A DNA stretch of 64,000 nucleotides, taken from NCBI GenBank assembly GCA_947331495.1, contig CAMZOI010000001.1, positions 1,736,001 to 1,800,000 on the forward strand, in the 5' to 3' direction. The notes beneath the pieces were generated by a model, which worked only from the letters and a program-made list of their open reading frames with translations, was not told where the DNA came from and did not search any database. This DNA is from Erythrobacteraceae bacterium Alg239-R51 (GTDB lineage: Bacteria > Pseudomonadota > Alphaproteobacteria > Sphingomonadales > Sphingomonadaceae). The position numbers and the translations under genes are program-made. Positions within the stretch are counted from its first letter, which is position 1, and each line of letters starts with the position of its first letter. This document shows, piece after piece, positions 31,357 to 40,835 of this stretch.

Positions 31357-32027
31357 TGCGCGAGCACACGAACGAACCCTATAGCTTGCCGGATTTGCCG
31401 GATTTCGAAAGGATCGCACGCGCACACGCGATGCGCGACAGCCTGAAGCAGCGGCGCACCTGTCGTTATTTCTCCGACAAGCCCGTATCGCGCGAAATAA
31501 TCGAAGCAGCGATCGAGGCTGCAGGGACTGCACCCAGCGGCGCGAACCACCAGCCCTGGCATTTCGCAGTCGTTTCATCACTCGAAAAGAAACATGCAAT
31601 CCGCGAAGCTGCCGAAGCCGAGGAGCGCGCATTTTACTCCGACAAAGCAAGCGGGGAATGGCTCGACGCCCTCACCCCGCTAGGTACCGATGCCGACAAG
31701 CCCTTCCTCGAAACTGCGCCTTGGTTGATCGTGGTTTTCGCCCAACGCAAAGGCGGCATTGACGATGACGCTGAAACACAGAATTATTACGTGACCGAAA
31801 GCGTCGGAATTGCCTGCGGTATGCTGCTGACAACGCTGCATGAGGCCGGACTGGCCACTCTAACGCACACGCCCTCGCCCATGGGCTTTCTACGAGACAT
31901 TTGCGACCGCCCCTCAGTGGAGAAGCCATTAATGGTAATAGTGGTCGGCCATCCCGCGAACGATGCGACTACCCCGGTGCACGCTGCAAGGAAAAAGGCG
32001 CTCTCTCAAATCGCTAGTTGGCTCTAG
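31356..32027 (+). CDS. Nitroreductase family flavoprotein (iodotyrosine-deiodinase-like)
   Basis: A 223-residue FMN-dependent oxidoreductase. The start of the fold has RRTCRYFSDKPV and TAPSGANHQPWHFAVV, which bind the FMN phosphate. LTHTPSPMGFLRDI is typical of the iodotyrosine-deiodinase/BluB-like branch rather than classical NfsA/B. Physiological substrate unknown. It starts with GTG, overlapping the purL stop by one base, and its end overlaps the convergent coq4 gene by 4 bases. Confidence 0.85.
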   Translation: MREHTNEPYSLPDLPDFERIARAHAMRDSLKQRRTCRYFSDKPVSREIIEAAIEAAGTAPSGANHQPWHFAVVSSLEKKHAIREAAEAEERAFYSDKASGEWLDALTPLGTDADKPFLETAPWLIVVFAQRKGGIDDDAETQNYYVTESVGIACGMLLTTLHEAGLATLTHTPSPMGFLRDICDRPSVEKPLMVIVVGHPANDATTPVHAARKKALSQIASWL

Positions 32028-32875
32028 GCAGCGATAGCCTCGCCCTCCCCGGGTTTGTCGAGCAGATCGTAAGGATTGATGCCCTCTTCGCGCCAGACGC
32101 GATGGCATTCCTTGTACCAGGTCGGGTCCGGAATCTTCAGTTCTTCACGAACGTCATCCAGTTTCATCGACAGCAAGAGGTTGATCGGCAGAGCCAGTAT
32201 CATCGGGCATGCCTTGCCGGTCCGATGCGCCTGGCGAACCGCGCGCATCACCGGAGCGCGCGAATTGCGCAACGCTGGAAGCTTTCGAATATGCATGGCC
32301 CCGGCGTAGCCGATCAGGAGATGTCCGTGACTGGGTTGCTGACCATGCGTGAACAGAAGCACGCATTGTTCGCCCAGGGCATCACGTCCATACCCGGTCA
32401 GGACATGCAGCAAATCGTGAGTGTCGCGGCTGCGATTGCCATACCATTGGATGAGGTCATCGTATTTCGGACGGTTGAGCTTTTCGGCTTCGGCGACCAA
32501 CCCCGCTGCCGAAAGGCCTTCATTCTCCATGAAGTCGCAGTAAGCATGCGCCACGCTGCCCTTGGGCAATTTTCGCAAGGCTTCGTGATCGTCGAGAATG
32601 GGCGGAAGATATGGTTCGTCACGCCGCAATTGTTCGCCTTCCGGCGACAATGTCACATGTCGGACCCGGTCGACAAAATCCTTCGCTGGCAGCGATTCGA
32701 AAATCTTGAAGACATGGCTGGTTTCTTCCTTGTCCTGCAGCAGGTCGCGAAAGTGACCATACGCCTTGCGCAGACTGTAGGTCGGTCGAAGTCGTCTTGG
32801 ATCGCGTAGCGGTGTGCCATCACTGGCAGATTCAATTCCAGGGCGGATCGGGTCTTGGTTGGTCATCTGGTTCAT
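32024..32875 (-). CDS. Coq4 family ubiquinone biosynthesis protein
   Basis: A protein of about 283 residues. The diagnostic zinc-site block RDTHDLLHVLTGYGRDALGE is present near residue 150. In mitochondria Coq4 organises the ubiquinone-synthesis complex and has decarboxylase-hydroxylase activity; bacterial members occur mostly in alphaproteobacteria. The C-terminus contains the conserved WYKECHRVWREEGINPYDLL. The start is uncertain among closely spaced ATGs (32875 and 32866). It is convergent with the nitroreductase gene. Confidence 0.87.
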   Translation of the reverse strand: MNQMTNQDPIRPGIESASDGTPLRDPRRLRPTYSLRKAYGHFRDLLQDKEETSHVFKIFESLPAKDFVDRVRHVTLSPEGEQLRRDEPYLPPILDDHEALRKLPKGSVAHAYCDFMENEGLSAAGLVAEAEKLNRPKYDDLIQWYGNRSRDTHDLLHVLTGYGRDALGEQCVLLFTHGQQPSHGHLLIGYAGAMHIRKLPALRNSRAPVMRAVRQAHRTGKACPMILALPINLLLSMKLDDVREELKIPDPTWYKECHRVWREEGINPYDLLDKPGEGEAIAA

Positions 32876-32941
32876 CCGTCTTCGCGTGCGCAAGGATTAC
32901 TGACACAGATGTAAATAAGTCGTTTCGAGACGAAAATCAAA

Positions 32942-33826
32942 CTATCCGTCGACCCATTCGTCTTCGGGAATGTCGAACAGTTTGAGGATCGTGGTCAGGT
33001 ATCGGCTCCAGATCCGACCGTTCGCTGCGTCGGTCGCCCTTGGTTTTGCGCGGTAAGCAATACCGTAATCCGCCTCTTCCAGCATCGGAATGTCATTTGC
33101 GCCATCGCCGGTCGCCAGGACACGCGCACCCTGCCCAAGCTGGTCGCGTTCCTCGATCAAGGTCGCAAGCTTGGTCGAAGCGTCGCTTATCGGTCCAACA
33201 AGTTTGCCGGTAAGAACCCTTTCAGCGACACCGAGCCTGTTACCGACCACGCGTTCAAAACCCAGCTGTTCAGCCACGGGATCGGCGAAGTGATGAAACC
33301 CGCCAGTTACCAGCACGGTGCGGCACCCCCGAGCGCGCAGCGTAGCAACCAGTGTCCGTGCTCCGTCGACGGGACGAATGCGTTCAGACAGGCATCGGCT
33401 GATTGCATCTTCTTCGAGACCCTCGAGCAGCCCGACCCTTTCGGTCAAGGCATCGGCAAAATCCAGTTCGCCGCGCATTGCGCGTTCCGTAATGGTCGCG
33501 ACCTTTTCCTTAAGCCCGGCAAAATCGGCCAGTTCGTCGATGCATTCCTGTCCGATCATAGTTGAGTCCATGTCGGAGACGAACAGCTTGGGGACCTCGA
33601 TCTGATGATCAGCGACGAGCATGTCGCAATCGCCAAAGTGGTCAACGAGTGTGCTGGTCAAGATGGCGGCATCACCGTCGGGCAGAGATAGTTGCAATAC
33701 GTCGCCGCAGAAATCGAGCATGCTGGCCATGGCCAGCGGCATACCCGCATTGTCGAGCGATGCCCGGACAGCGTCGAGGCGGGTTTCGAGACCGACCTGG
33801 TCTGCTATCAACCGGGCGATGAGCAA
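32942..33826 (-). CDS. serB: Phosphoserine phosphatase
   Basis: A SerB of the HAD superfamily, the last step of serine synthesis, 294 residues if started at the TTG at 33826. Motif I is VSDMDSTMIGQECIDELA with the nucleophile Asp, motif II is VLVTGGF, and motifs III/IV are KLATLI with LATGDGANDIPMLEEADYG. The N-terminal ~80 residues form the ACT-like extension. The TTG is preferred because AGGAG lies 8 bases upstream and the protein then begins LIARLIAD. An ATG at 33862 would overlap divergent miaA by 44 bases. Confidence 0.93.
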   Translation of the reverse strand: MLIARLIADQVGLETRLDAVRASLDNAGMPLAMASMLDFCGDVLQLSLPDGDAAILTSTLVDHFGDCDMLVADHQIEVPKLFVSDMDSTMIGQECIDELADFAGLKEKVATITERAMRGELDFADALTERVGLLEGLEEDAISRCLSERIRPVDGARTLVATLRARGCRTVLVTGGFHHFADPVAEQLGFERVVGNRLGVAERVLTGKLVGPISDASTKLATLIEERDQLGQGARVLATGDGANDIPMLEEADYGIAYRAKPRATDAANGRIWSRYLTTILKLFDIPEDEWVDG

Positions 33827-34772
33827 GGTGCAATCTCCTGAAAAACCCCCGGTCGTGCTCATTGCAGGGCCAACCGCCAGCGGCAAGAGCGATGTCGCAA
33901 TCAAGCTCGCGCAGCGACTTGAGCAAGCTGGAAAGCGCGGCGTGGTCGTCAACGCGGACAGTCAGCAGGTCTATGGTGACTTGCGCATCCTTTCCGCCCG
34001 GCCGACCGAAGACGAAATGGGCGGTGTCGAACATCGTTTGTTTGGTACGTGGGACGGGGCGCAGGCATGTTCCGCAGCCGACTGGGCCAAGACTGCAAGA
34101 CACGAGATTGCCGATCTGCACGATCGAGGAGCGGTGCCGATCCTATGCGGCGGAACCGGACTCTACCTGCGAACCCTGCTCGATGGAATTGCACCGGTGC
34201 CCGAGATCGACGACAACGTCCGTGGCGAAATCCGCAACCTTTCCACGTCAGAATTGAGAGAATGCCTGGCAATCGAAGATCCCCAGGCTGCTTCACGATT
34301 AGGACCGCGAGACGTTCAGCGAATGAGCCGGGCGCTAGAAGTCATCCGCTCGACAGGCCATCCGCTCCACTATTGGCAACAACGTAAAACAGGCGGCATT
34401 GGTAGCCTGATCGATCTATACCCACTCATCGTTTTGCCGGAGCGCGGATGGCTGTATGAAAGATGTAGCACAAGGTTCGAAAGCATGTTGCGCCGCGGTG
34501 CAATCGAGGAAGTGCAGAAGCTGCTAAACCGCGATCTCGATCCGAACTTGCCGATAATGCGCGCGATTGGGGTACCTGAAATCCGAGATTATCTGCATAG
34601 CGGCCTCGATGGCGACGGTTTGCTGGTCAAGGGAAGCATCGCAACGCACCAGTATGCCAAGCGCCAATATACCTGGTTTCGCAATCAGCCCCCTTCTGAC
34701 TGGGCACGTGTTGATAACAAAACTATCGCAGAGTACGATTTTACTGAACTATTCTTGCGCGATGATCGTTGA
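33819..34772 (+). CDS. miaA: tRNA dimethylallyltransferase
   Basis: A 317-residue MiaA, which adds the isopentenyl group to A37 of tRNAs reading UNN codons. The P-loop [20 protein letters not shown] is at residue 12, [19 protein letters not shown] follows, and [17 protein letters not shown] with its conserved Thr is present. The ATG at 33819 lies 8 bases inside the divergent serB start; no good ribosome site is seen. It is followed by the ilvB leader. Confidence 0.95.
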   Translation: MSKVQSPEKPPVVLIAGPTASGKSDVAIKLAQRLEQAGKRGVVVNADSQQVYGDLRILSARPTEDEMGGVEHRLFGTWDGAQACSAADWAKTARHEIADLHDRGAVPILCGGTGLYLRTLLDGIAPVPEIDDNVRGEIRNLSTSELRECLAIEDPQAASRLGPRDVQRMSRALEVIRSTGHPLHYWQQRKTGGIGSLIDLYPLIVLPERGWLYERCSTRFESMLRRGAIEEVQKLLNRDLDPNLPIMRAIGVPEIRDYLHSGLDGDGLLVKGSIATHQYAKRQYTWFRNQPPSDWARVDNKTIAEYDFTELFLRDDR

Positions 34773-34773
34773 C

Positions 34774-34878
34774 ATGGTCGCTTTCGTTACTCATAAAGCC
34801 GGTCTGTCGGCCCGGCGCTTTAGACCCCAGCGTCGGGCCGATTTCGTCTCTAGAACGATTTATCGGGTCGGAGGATAA
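34774..34878 (+). promoter_or_regulatory. ilvB leader region with short ORF and hairpin
   Basis: Between miaA and ilvB a 34-codon frame (ATG 34774, TAA 34878) ends one base before the ilvB GTG. Inside it lies a strong inverted repeat, 34808-34819 with 34829-34840 (12 pairs, one G-U). Either the hairpin is the miaA terminator, or ORF and hairpin form an attenuator. The peptide has four Val, one Leu and one Ile but many Arg, so the amino-acid-sensing case is weak. There is no T run after the hairpin. Confidence 0.35.
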
Positions 34879-34879
34879 C

Positions 34880-36631
34880 GTGACGAGCGAGCGCAGCGGC
34901 GCTGCCATCCTGATCGAATGCCTCAAGCGGCAGGATGTCGAATTCGTATTCGGCTATCCCGGGGGCGCGGTCCTTCCCATCTACGACGAACTGTTCGCAG
35001 ACCAGGAAATCCGCCACATACTCGTGCGGCACGAAGCCGGTGCAGCCCATGCCGCCGAAGGTTATGCCCGCTCGACCGGCAAACCGGGTGTCGTGCTGGT
35101 TACCAGCGGTCCCGGTGCAACCAATGCGGTCACCGGTATTGCCGATGCATACATGGATTCCATCCCGCTGGTGGTGATCACGGGACAGGTCCCGACCGGG
35201 CTGATCGGAACCGACGCCTTTCAAGAAGCAGATACGGTCGGCCTCACCAGACATTGCACGAAGCACAATTACCTCGTGAAAGACCCGGAACGGCTACGGG
35301 CAACGATCGAAGAAGCTTTCCGCATTGCGACGACTGGCCGCCCGGGTCCCGTGGTTGTCGATATTCCCAAGGATGTTCAAATCGCCCTGGCGAACTGGGG
35401 TGAACAGGACGAAGCCCCCCTTCCATCGCATCGCTACCAGCCGCGCACTGCCGGGGAACCCGATGAGATAGCCAAGGCAGTTGAGATGCTCGCTGAGGCT
35501 GAGCGCCCGGTATTCTACACTGGAGGCGGCGTGATCAATGCTGGCCCCACGGCATCGGACCTGTTGCGGAAGCTTCAGCACGCCACGGGCGCGCCGGTTA
35601 CCAGCACGCTTATGGGTCTCGGTACGTTTCCCGCCAACCATCCCGACTGGCTAGGCATGCTTGGCATGCACGGTACCTTCGAAGCGAACATGACGATGAA
35701 CCGCGCCGATCTGATCGTCGCCGTCGGCGCGCGCTTCGACGATCGGGTCACCGGCAGACTCGACGCATTCGCCCCGCAGGCGAAGAAGATTCACATCGAC
35801 ATCGATCGCGCACAGATAAACAAGATCGTACCGGTCGATCTAGGGATCGTAGGAGACTGTGGGCAGGTCCTCCAGCAGATTTTGGAATGCTGGGGGGATC
35901 GCAAGGCGAGCGATCTTTCAGAGTGGAAGGCACGGATCCTGGGTTGGAAGGCACGCGACTGTCTCGCCTACCCCGAAACGGGCGATGAACTCGTCATGCC
36001 GCAGAAGAGCATCGAGCGCCTGTACGCGCTGACAAAGGACCGTGACCCGATCATCACAACGGAAGTCGGGCAACACCAGATGTGGGCTGCGCAGTATTTC
36101 GGCTTCATGGGTCCGAACAAATGGCTCACCAGCGGCGGTCTCGGTACGATGGGCTACGGTTTGCCCGCCGCGATCGGCGCGCAATTGGGAAATCCAGGCG
36201 GACTGGTCATCGACATTGCCGGCGAAGCAAGCATTCAGATGAATATCCAGGAACTCGCCACGGCGAGCCAGTATCGTCTTCCGGTGAAAGTCTTCATTCT
36301 CAACAACGAATATATGGGCATGGTCCGCCAGTGGCAGGAACTGACTTACGAGAGTCGCTATTCGAACAGTTATTCGGACAGCCTGCCGGACTTCGTGAAG
36401 CTGGCCGAAGCCTATGGATGGAAGGGTATCCGCATCGAGGATGAGAGCCAGCTCGACAGCGGCATCGAAGCGATGCTCGCTCATGACGGGCCGGTGATGG
36501 TCGACTGCATGGTTGCCAAGGAAGCCAACTGCTTCCCGATGATCCCCAGCGGCGCGGCCCATACCGAAATGTTGCTGTATGGCGATCAGGTCGGGGGCAC
36601 GATGGACGATGAAGCCAAGGCTCTGGTCTGA
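34880..36631 (+). CDS. ilvB: Acetolactate synthase, large (catalytic) subunit
   Basis: A 583-residue thiamine-diphosphate enzyme forming acetolactate or acetohydroxybutyrate, the first common step of Val/Leu/Ile synthesis. The catalytic Glu lies in [18 protein letters not shown], the FAD-binding middle domain at [18 protein letters not shown], and the ThDP motif at [19 protein letters not shown] (a GEAS form of GDGS). The GTG at 34880 follows TCGGAGGATAA, an excellent ribosome site. It is coupled to ilvN by TGATG. Confidence 0.96.
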   Translation: MTSERSGAAILIECLKRQDVEFVFGYPGGAVLPIYDELFADQEIRHILVRHEAGAAHAAEGYARSTGKPGVVLVTSGPGATNAVTGIADAYMDSIPLVVITGQVPTGLIGTDAFQEADTVGLTRHCTKHNYLVKDPERLRATIEEAFRIATTGRPGPVVVDIPKDVQIALANWGEQDEAPLPSHRYQPRTAGEPDEIAKAVEMLAEAERPVFYTGGGVINAGPTASDLLRKLQHATGAPVTSTLMGLGTFPANHPDWLGMLGMHGTFEANMTMNRADLIVAVGARFDDRVTGRLDAFAPQAKKIHIDIDRAQINKIVPVDLGIVGDCGQVLQQILECWGDRKASDLSEWKARILGWKARDCLAYPETGDELVMPQKSIERLYALTKDRDPIITTEVGQHQMWAAQYFGFMGPNKWLTSGGLGTMGYGLPAAIGAQLGNPGGLVIDIAGEASIQMNIQELATASQYRLPVKVFILNNEYMGMVRQWQELTYESRYSNSYSDSLPDFVKLAEAYGWKGIRIEDESQLDSGIEAMLAHDGPVMVDCMVAKEANCFPMIPSGAAHTEMLLYGDQVGGTMDDEAKALV

Positions 36632-37146
36632 TGAGAATTACCGAACAGTCCAGCGAGCGACATGTCCTGAATGTGATCGTCGACAACGAGGCCGGAATTC
36701 TAGCGAAAATCGCGGGACTGTTTACCGCGCGCGGCTACAATATCGACAGTCTGACCGTAGCCGATATTTCGGAAGACCATGCCATCAGCCGGATAACCGT
36801 GGTCACCAACGGTCCGCCTCCGGTAATCGACCAGATCCGTGCGCAGCTCGAGCGGTTGGTACCGGTGCACAAGGTCATCGACCTTACCGAAGAAGGAGCG
36901 CATGTCGAACGCGAGCTGGCGCTGGTAAAGGTCGCCGGCAAGGGCGACAATCGCGTAGAAGCATTGCGGATCGCAGAATTGTTTCGCGCCAACGTGGTGG
37001 ACACCACGACTGCCAGTTTCGTGTTCGAGCTGACCGGCGCCCCCGACAAGATCGACAGCTTCATAGCCCTGATGCGCGAACTCGGCATGGTCGAAGTCGG
37101 TCGATCGGGGATCGTGGGGATGATGCGCGGGGCAGAAAAAATCTAA
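36631..37146 (+). CDS. ilvN: Acetolactate synthase, small regulatory subunit
   Basis: A 171-residue small subunit (also called IlvH). The N-terminal ACT domain has RHVLNVIVDNEAGILAKIAG and FTARGYNIDSLTVADISED, where valine binds for feedback inhibition. The C-terminal ACT-like half ends FIALMRELGMVEVGRSGIV. It overlaps the ilvB stop by one base, fixing a 1:1 translational link. A palindromic repeat follows before ilvC. Confidence 0.96.
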   Translation: MRITEQSSERHVLNVIVDNEAGILAKIAGLFTARGYNIDSLTVADISEDHAISRITVVTNGPPPVIDQIRAQLERLVPVHKVIDLTEEGAHVERELALVKVAGKGDNRVEALRIAELFRANVVDTTTASFVFELTGAPDKIDSFIALMRELGMVEVGRSGIVGMMRGAEKI

Positions 37147-37228
37147 CGTCACCCCAGCAAAAGCTGGGATCGATTTCAATCCGGGCCCGACTAATTGGCT
37201 CCCGATCCCGGCTTTCGCTCGGACGATG
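37147..37228. repeat. Palindromic element between ilvN and ilvC
   Basis: Two imperfect inverted arms, about 37150-37172 and 37204-37225, share the core AGC-A-AAAGC-GGGATCG. Transcribed, they would form a long hairpin. The unit resembles dispersed palindromic repeats common in sphingomonad genomes, including the CCAGC...GCTGGGATC core, which I recall but cannot check. It could protect upstream mRNA or attenuate ilvC. Confidence 0.55.
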
Positions 37229-37229
37229 A

Positions 37230-38276
<1,047 letters not shown>

Positions 38277-38378
38277 ACGTCGCCGCCGGAACCGCGGGGC
38301 GCGAGCGATCATTGAATTGCCACCTCCCGCGCAATTACCGCGGTATCCTTCGCCGTCTGCATCCACCGGAGATTTCGC

Positions 38379-39020
38379 ATGAAAAAATTACCGCTCGGCG
38401 TTGCTCTTGCTTCGCTGGTGATAGCACCCGCCGCCATCCTTTCCGCGCAGGGTGGACAGGCCCCCGGCACAAGGGATGCAAGCGTCGTGACTGCCGGCAG
38501 CTATTCCGCCGATCCGGCCCACACACTCGTGGAATGGAGCGTCGATCACTTTGGTTTCAACCCTTACTTCGGCCTCTTCGGCGACATTGAGGGGACGCTT
38601 TCACTCGATCCGAACGAGATCGAGAATGCACAGGTTGACATGTACATCCCGATCGCTTCGGTCGCAGTGCCGAGTGAAGGCTTGAAAGATCACCTGTTGC
38701 GCCCGGGCGAGGATGGCGCCGATCCCGATTTCTTCGGCGCCAACCCGGGCATGGCGCGGTTCACTTCGACCGAAGTGACGCGGTTGGGTGCCGGTCGAGC
38801 ATTCATTCGCGGCAATCTGACCATGAACGGCCAAACCGGCCCGGTTGTTCTGCTGACACAGTTCAGTGGTGCTGGCGTCAACCCCATGAGCGACGTCGCA
38901 ACGGTCGGCTTTACTGCCGAAACGACAATCAACCGGTCGGATTGGGGGATTGATTACGCCATACCGATGGTCTCGGACGAAGTGGACCTCCGGATAAGCG
39001 TAGCTTTTGAAAAACAGTAA
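38379..39020 (+). CDS. YceI family periplasmic lipid-binding-like protein
   Basis: A 213-residue exported protein with a signal peptide (about 24 residues ending ILSAQ) and a YceI lipocalin-like barrel: YSADPAHTLVEWSVDHFGFNP near the start and SDWGIDYAIPMVSDEVDLRISV at the end. Family members bind polyprenoid tails in the periplasm. The start is clear (ATGAAAAAATTA). It stands alone between ilvC and the FMN oxidase gene. Confidence 0.93.
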   Translation: MKKLPLGVALASLVIAPAAILSAQGGQAPGTRDASVVTAGSYSADPAHTLVEWSVDHFGFNPYFGLFGDIEGTLSLDPNEIENAQVDMYIPIASVAVPSEGLKDHLLRPGEDGADPDFFGANPGMARFTSTEVTRLGAGRAFIRGNLTMNGQTGPVVLLTQFSGAGVNPMSDVATVGFTAETTINRSDWGIDYAIPMVSDEVDLRISVAFEKQ

Positions 39021-39042
39021 GCTACGCTAGGCACGCAGAAAC

Positions 39043-40191
39043 ATGCGGCTAGCGAACTGCCAAAACATCGATGATTTTCAGAGATTGGCCAAGCGGCGTC
39101 TGCCTTGGCCGGTGTTCGATTATATCGATGGGGCAGCCGACGACGAACTCACCAAGGCGCGCAATAGCTCGGCTTTCGATGATGTCGATCTGGTGCCGGA
39201 CGTTCTTGCCGGTGTCGGCGAAATCGATACGTCCTGCACGATCATGGGCTGCAAAAGCGCACTGCCGTTGATGCTCAGTCCCACGGCCCTTCAACGCGCT
39301 TTTCATCGCGACGGTGAGCGCGCGGTTGCCAAGGCCGCTGAGAAATCTGGCGTGTGGTTCGGAATTTCCAGCCTCGCAACGCATTCGATCGAGGAAATCG
39401 CTGCGCTGACGGCAGGGCCGAAGCTGTTCCAGCTATACGTGCACAAGGATAAGGGGCTGAACGCCTCGATGATCTCACGTTGCCAGGCGGCAGGCTTCGA
39501 TGCACTGGCTTTGACTGTCGATACGATCGTGTCCGGCAAACGCGAACGGTGTCTGCGATCCGGCTTCACGACGCCCCCGCGCTTCTCGCCATCGTCCCTC
39601 TGGAGCTACGCAACCCGGCCCCGCTGGACACTCGATTACCTCTTGGGGCCGAAGTTCCGGCTGCCCAATTTGGATGACTATGTGAAGGAAGGAACTGGCA
39701 AGGCCGTCAGTATTCAGGAATATTTCAACACCATGCTCGATACGAACATGGATTGGGACACCGCTGCGCGCATCCGGCAGGACTGGGGTGGCATCTTTGC
39801 CTTGAAAGGCATCATGAGTGCCGCAGACGCCCGTCGCGCCGTCGAAATCGGAGCCGATGCGATCTGGATCTCAAACCATGGCGGACGGCAGCTCGATGGA
39901 AGCCGCGCTCCTTTCGACCAGCTTTCTGAAGTCGTCGATGCGGTTGGCGGCGAGATCGAGATCGTTCTGGACGGTGGCATCAGGCGTGGCACGCACGTGC
40001 TCAAAAGTCTTGCTTCGGGAGCGACTGCGGCCAGCGGCGGACGCCTGTATCTCTACGCGTTGGCCGCTGCGGGACAAGAAGGTGTCGAACGAGCTCTTAG
40101 TATTCTTACGGACGAAATCGAGCGTGGTATGCGGTTAATGGGGATAACTTCCCTAGATCAACTCACGTTGGACCAAGTCCGGCGCCGTTAA
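39043..40191 (+). CDS. FMN-dependent alpha-hydroxy-acid oxidizing protein
   Basis: A 382-residue member of the lactate dehydrogenase (LldD)/glycolate oxidase family, a TIM barrel with FMN. Key sites seen are the N-terminal VFDYIDGAADDE, FQLYVHKDKG, the catalytic His and Arg in IWISNHGGRQLDGSRAP, and the phosphate loop DGGIRRGTHVLKSLASGA. Downstream the usual GRP is replaced by GGRLYLYALAAAGQEGV. The substrate (L-lactate, glycolate or mandelate) cannot be fixed from sequence. The end overlaps the convergent thioesterase by 4 bases. Confidence 0.9.
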   Translation: MRLANCQNIDDFQRLAKRRLPWPVFDYIDGAADDELTKARNSSAFDDVDLVPDVLAGVGEIDTSCTIMGCKSALPLMLSPTALQRAFHRDGERAVAKAAEKSGVWFGISSLATHSIEEIAALTAGPKLFQLYVHKDKGLNASMISRCQAAGFDALALTVDTIVSGKRERCLRSGFTTPPRFSPSSLWSYATRPRWTLDYLLGPKFRLPNLDDYVKEGTGKAVSIQEYFNTMLDTNMDWDTAARIRQDWGGIFALKGIMSAADARRAVEIGADAIWISNHGGRQLDGSRAPFDQLSEVVDAVGGEIEIVLDGGIRRGTHVLKSLASGATAASGGRLYLYALAAAGQEGVERALSILTDEIERGMRLMGITSLDQLTLDQVRRR

Positions 40192-40610
40192 TTGCTCGTA
40201 GCCGCTTTCGAGGCTTCGATCACCCGGCTGGCATCCATGAGCAGGATGGTACTTGTCGCCTTGGCCAGCACGGTACCGTGCTTGTCTTTCAAGTGACCCT
40301 CATAGAAGCTGGTCCGCTTGCCATGCCGCTCGACCCAGGCTTCAGCGGTTACGATACCCGGACGGGTCGGTGCGAAAAAGCTGACCTTCAGCTCAAGCGT
40401 CATAGGCACGATACTCGCTCCGTTCCTCGCCATGGCCGCGTGCGCCATAGCCGCATCGATCCAACCGCTGATGAAACCGCCCTGCACGACCCCGCCTGAA
40501 TGGCACTGCTCGGATTTCGCCTCATACTCCAGGATCGCGCGTCCTGCCGGTTCTGTCGAAACGATCCGAACCAGTCCCATCGTTTCGTAAAGCGAATGCC
40601 CCTCGCCCAT
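40188..40610 (-). CDS. PaaI-type hotdog-fold thioesterase
   Basis: A 140-residue single hotdog domain with the family helix start CHSGGVVQGGFISGWIDAAM near residues 36-55, carrying the active-site Gly/Asp, and the strand LELKVSFFAPTRPG. It probably hydrolyses an acyl- or aryl-CoA; the substrate is unknown. The 225 bases upstream are shared with the divergent leuA leader. Confidence 0.88.
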   Translation of the reverse strand: MGEGHSLYETMGLVRIVSTEPAGRAILEYEAKSEQCHSGGVVQGGFISGWIDAAMAHAAMARNGASIVPMTLELKVSFFAPTRPGIVTAEAWVERHGKRTSFYEGHLKDKHGTVLAKATSTILLMDASRVIEASKAATSN

Positions 40611-40693
40611 GCCGTCAGCCTCTTGTGAAATTTAATTTCGCACATTGCCCAAGCTCGTTTAGCTTTACAACCGCCCCGAGAGGTTTCATAGCA

Positions 40694-40750
40694 ATGCGAA
40701 TGCAAAACGTACTCGATCTGCTCCTGCGACTTACACGCCCCCGGGCGTGA
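40694..40750 (+). CDS. leuA leader peptide (leucine attenuator)
   Basis: An 18-codon ORF with an AGAGG ribosome site reads MRMQNVLDLLLRLTRPRA. Five of its codons are Leu, clustered as V-L-D-L-L-L-R-L at codons 6-13. It lies 85 bases before leuA. This is the structure of an amino-acid-sensing leader: scarce Leu-tRNA stalls the ribosome and changes folding of the RNA below. A long imperfect stem follows at 40738-40790, its 5' arm overlapping the peptide's end. Confidence 0.75.
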   Translation: MRMQNVLDLLLRLTRPRA

Positions 40751-40790
40751 CAGCTGGCGTCCTTTTACCGGTACGCCAAGCGACCGGGGG
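40738..40790 (+). promoter_or_regulatory. leuA leader stem-loop (attenuator fold)
   Basis: CCCCCGG (40738-40744) pairs with CCGGGGG (40784-40790), enclosing a second stem GCTGGCGT (40753-40760) with ACGCCAAGC (40773-40781). The 5' arm overlaps the last codons of the leader peptide, so ribosome position would control it. A T run (TTTTT) lies further down just before leuA. The terminator versus antiterminator form is not resolved by eye. Confidence 0.55.
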
Positions 40791-40835
40791 ATCGACATCA
40801 CCTTAACCTTCGCAGCCTGCCGAGACTTTTTCGTA

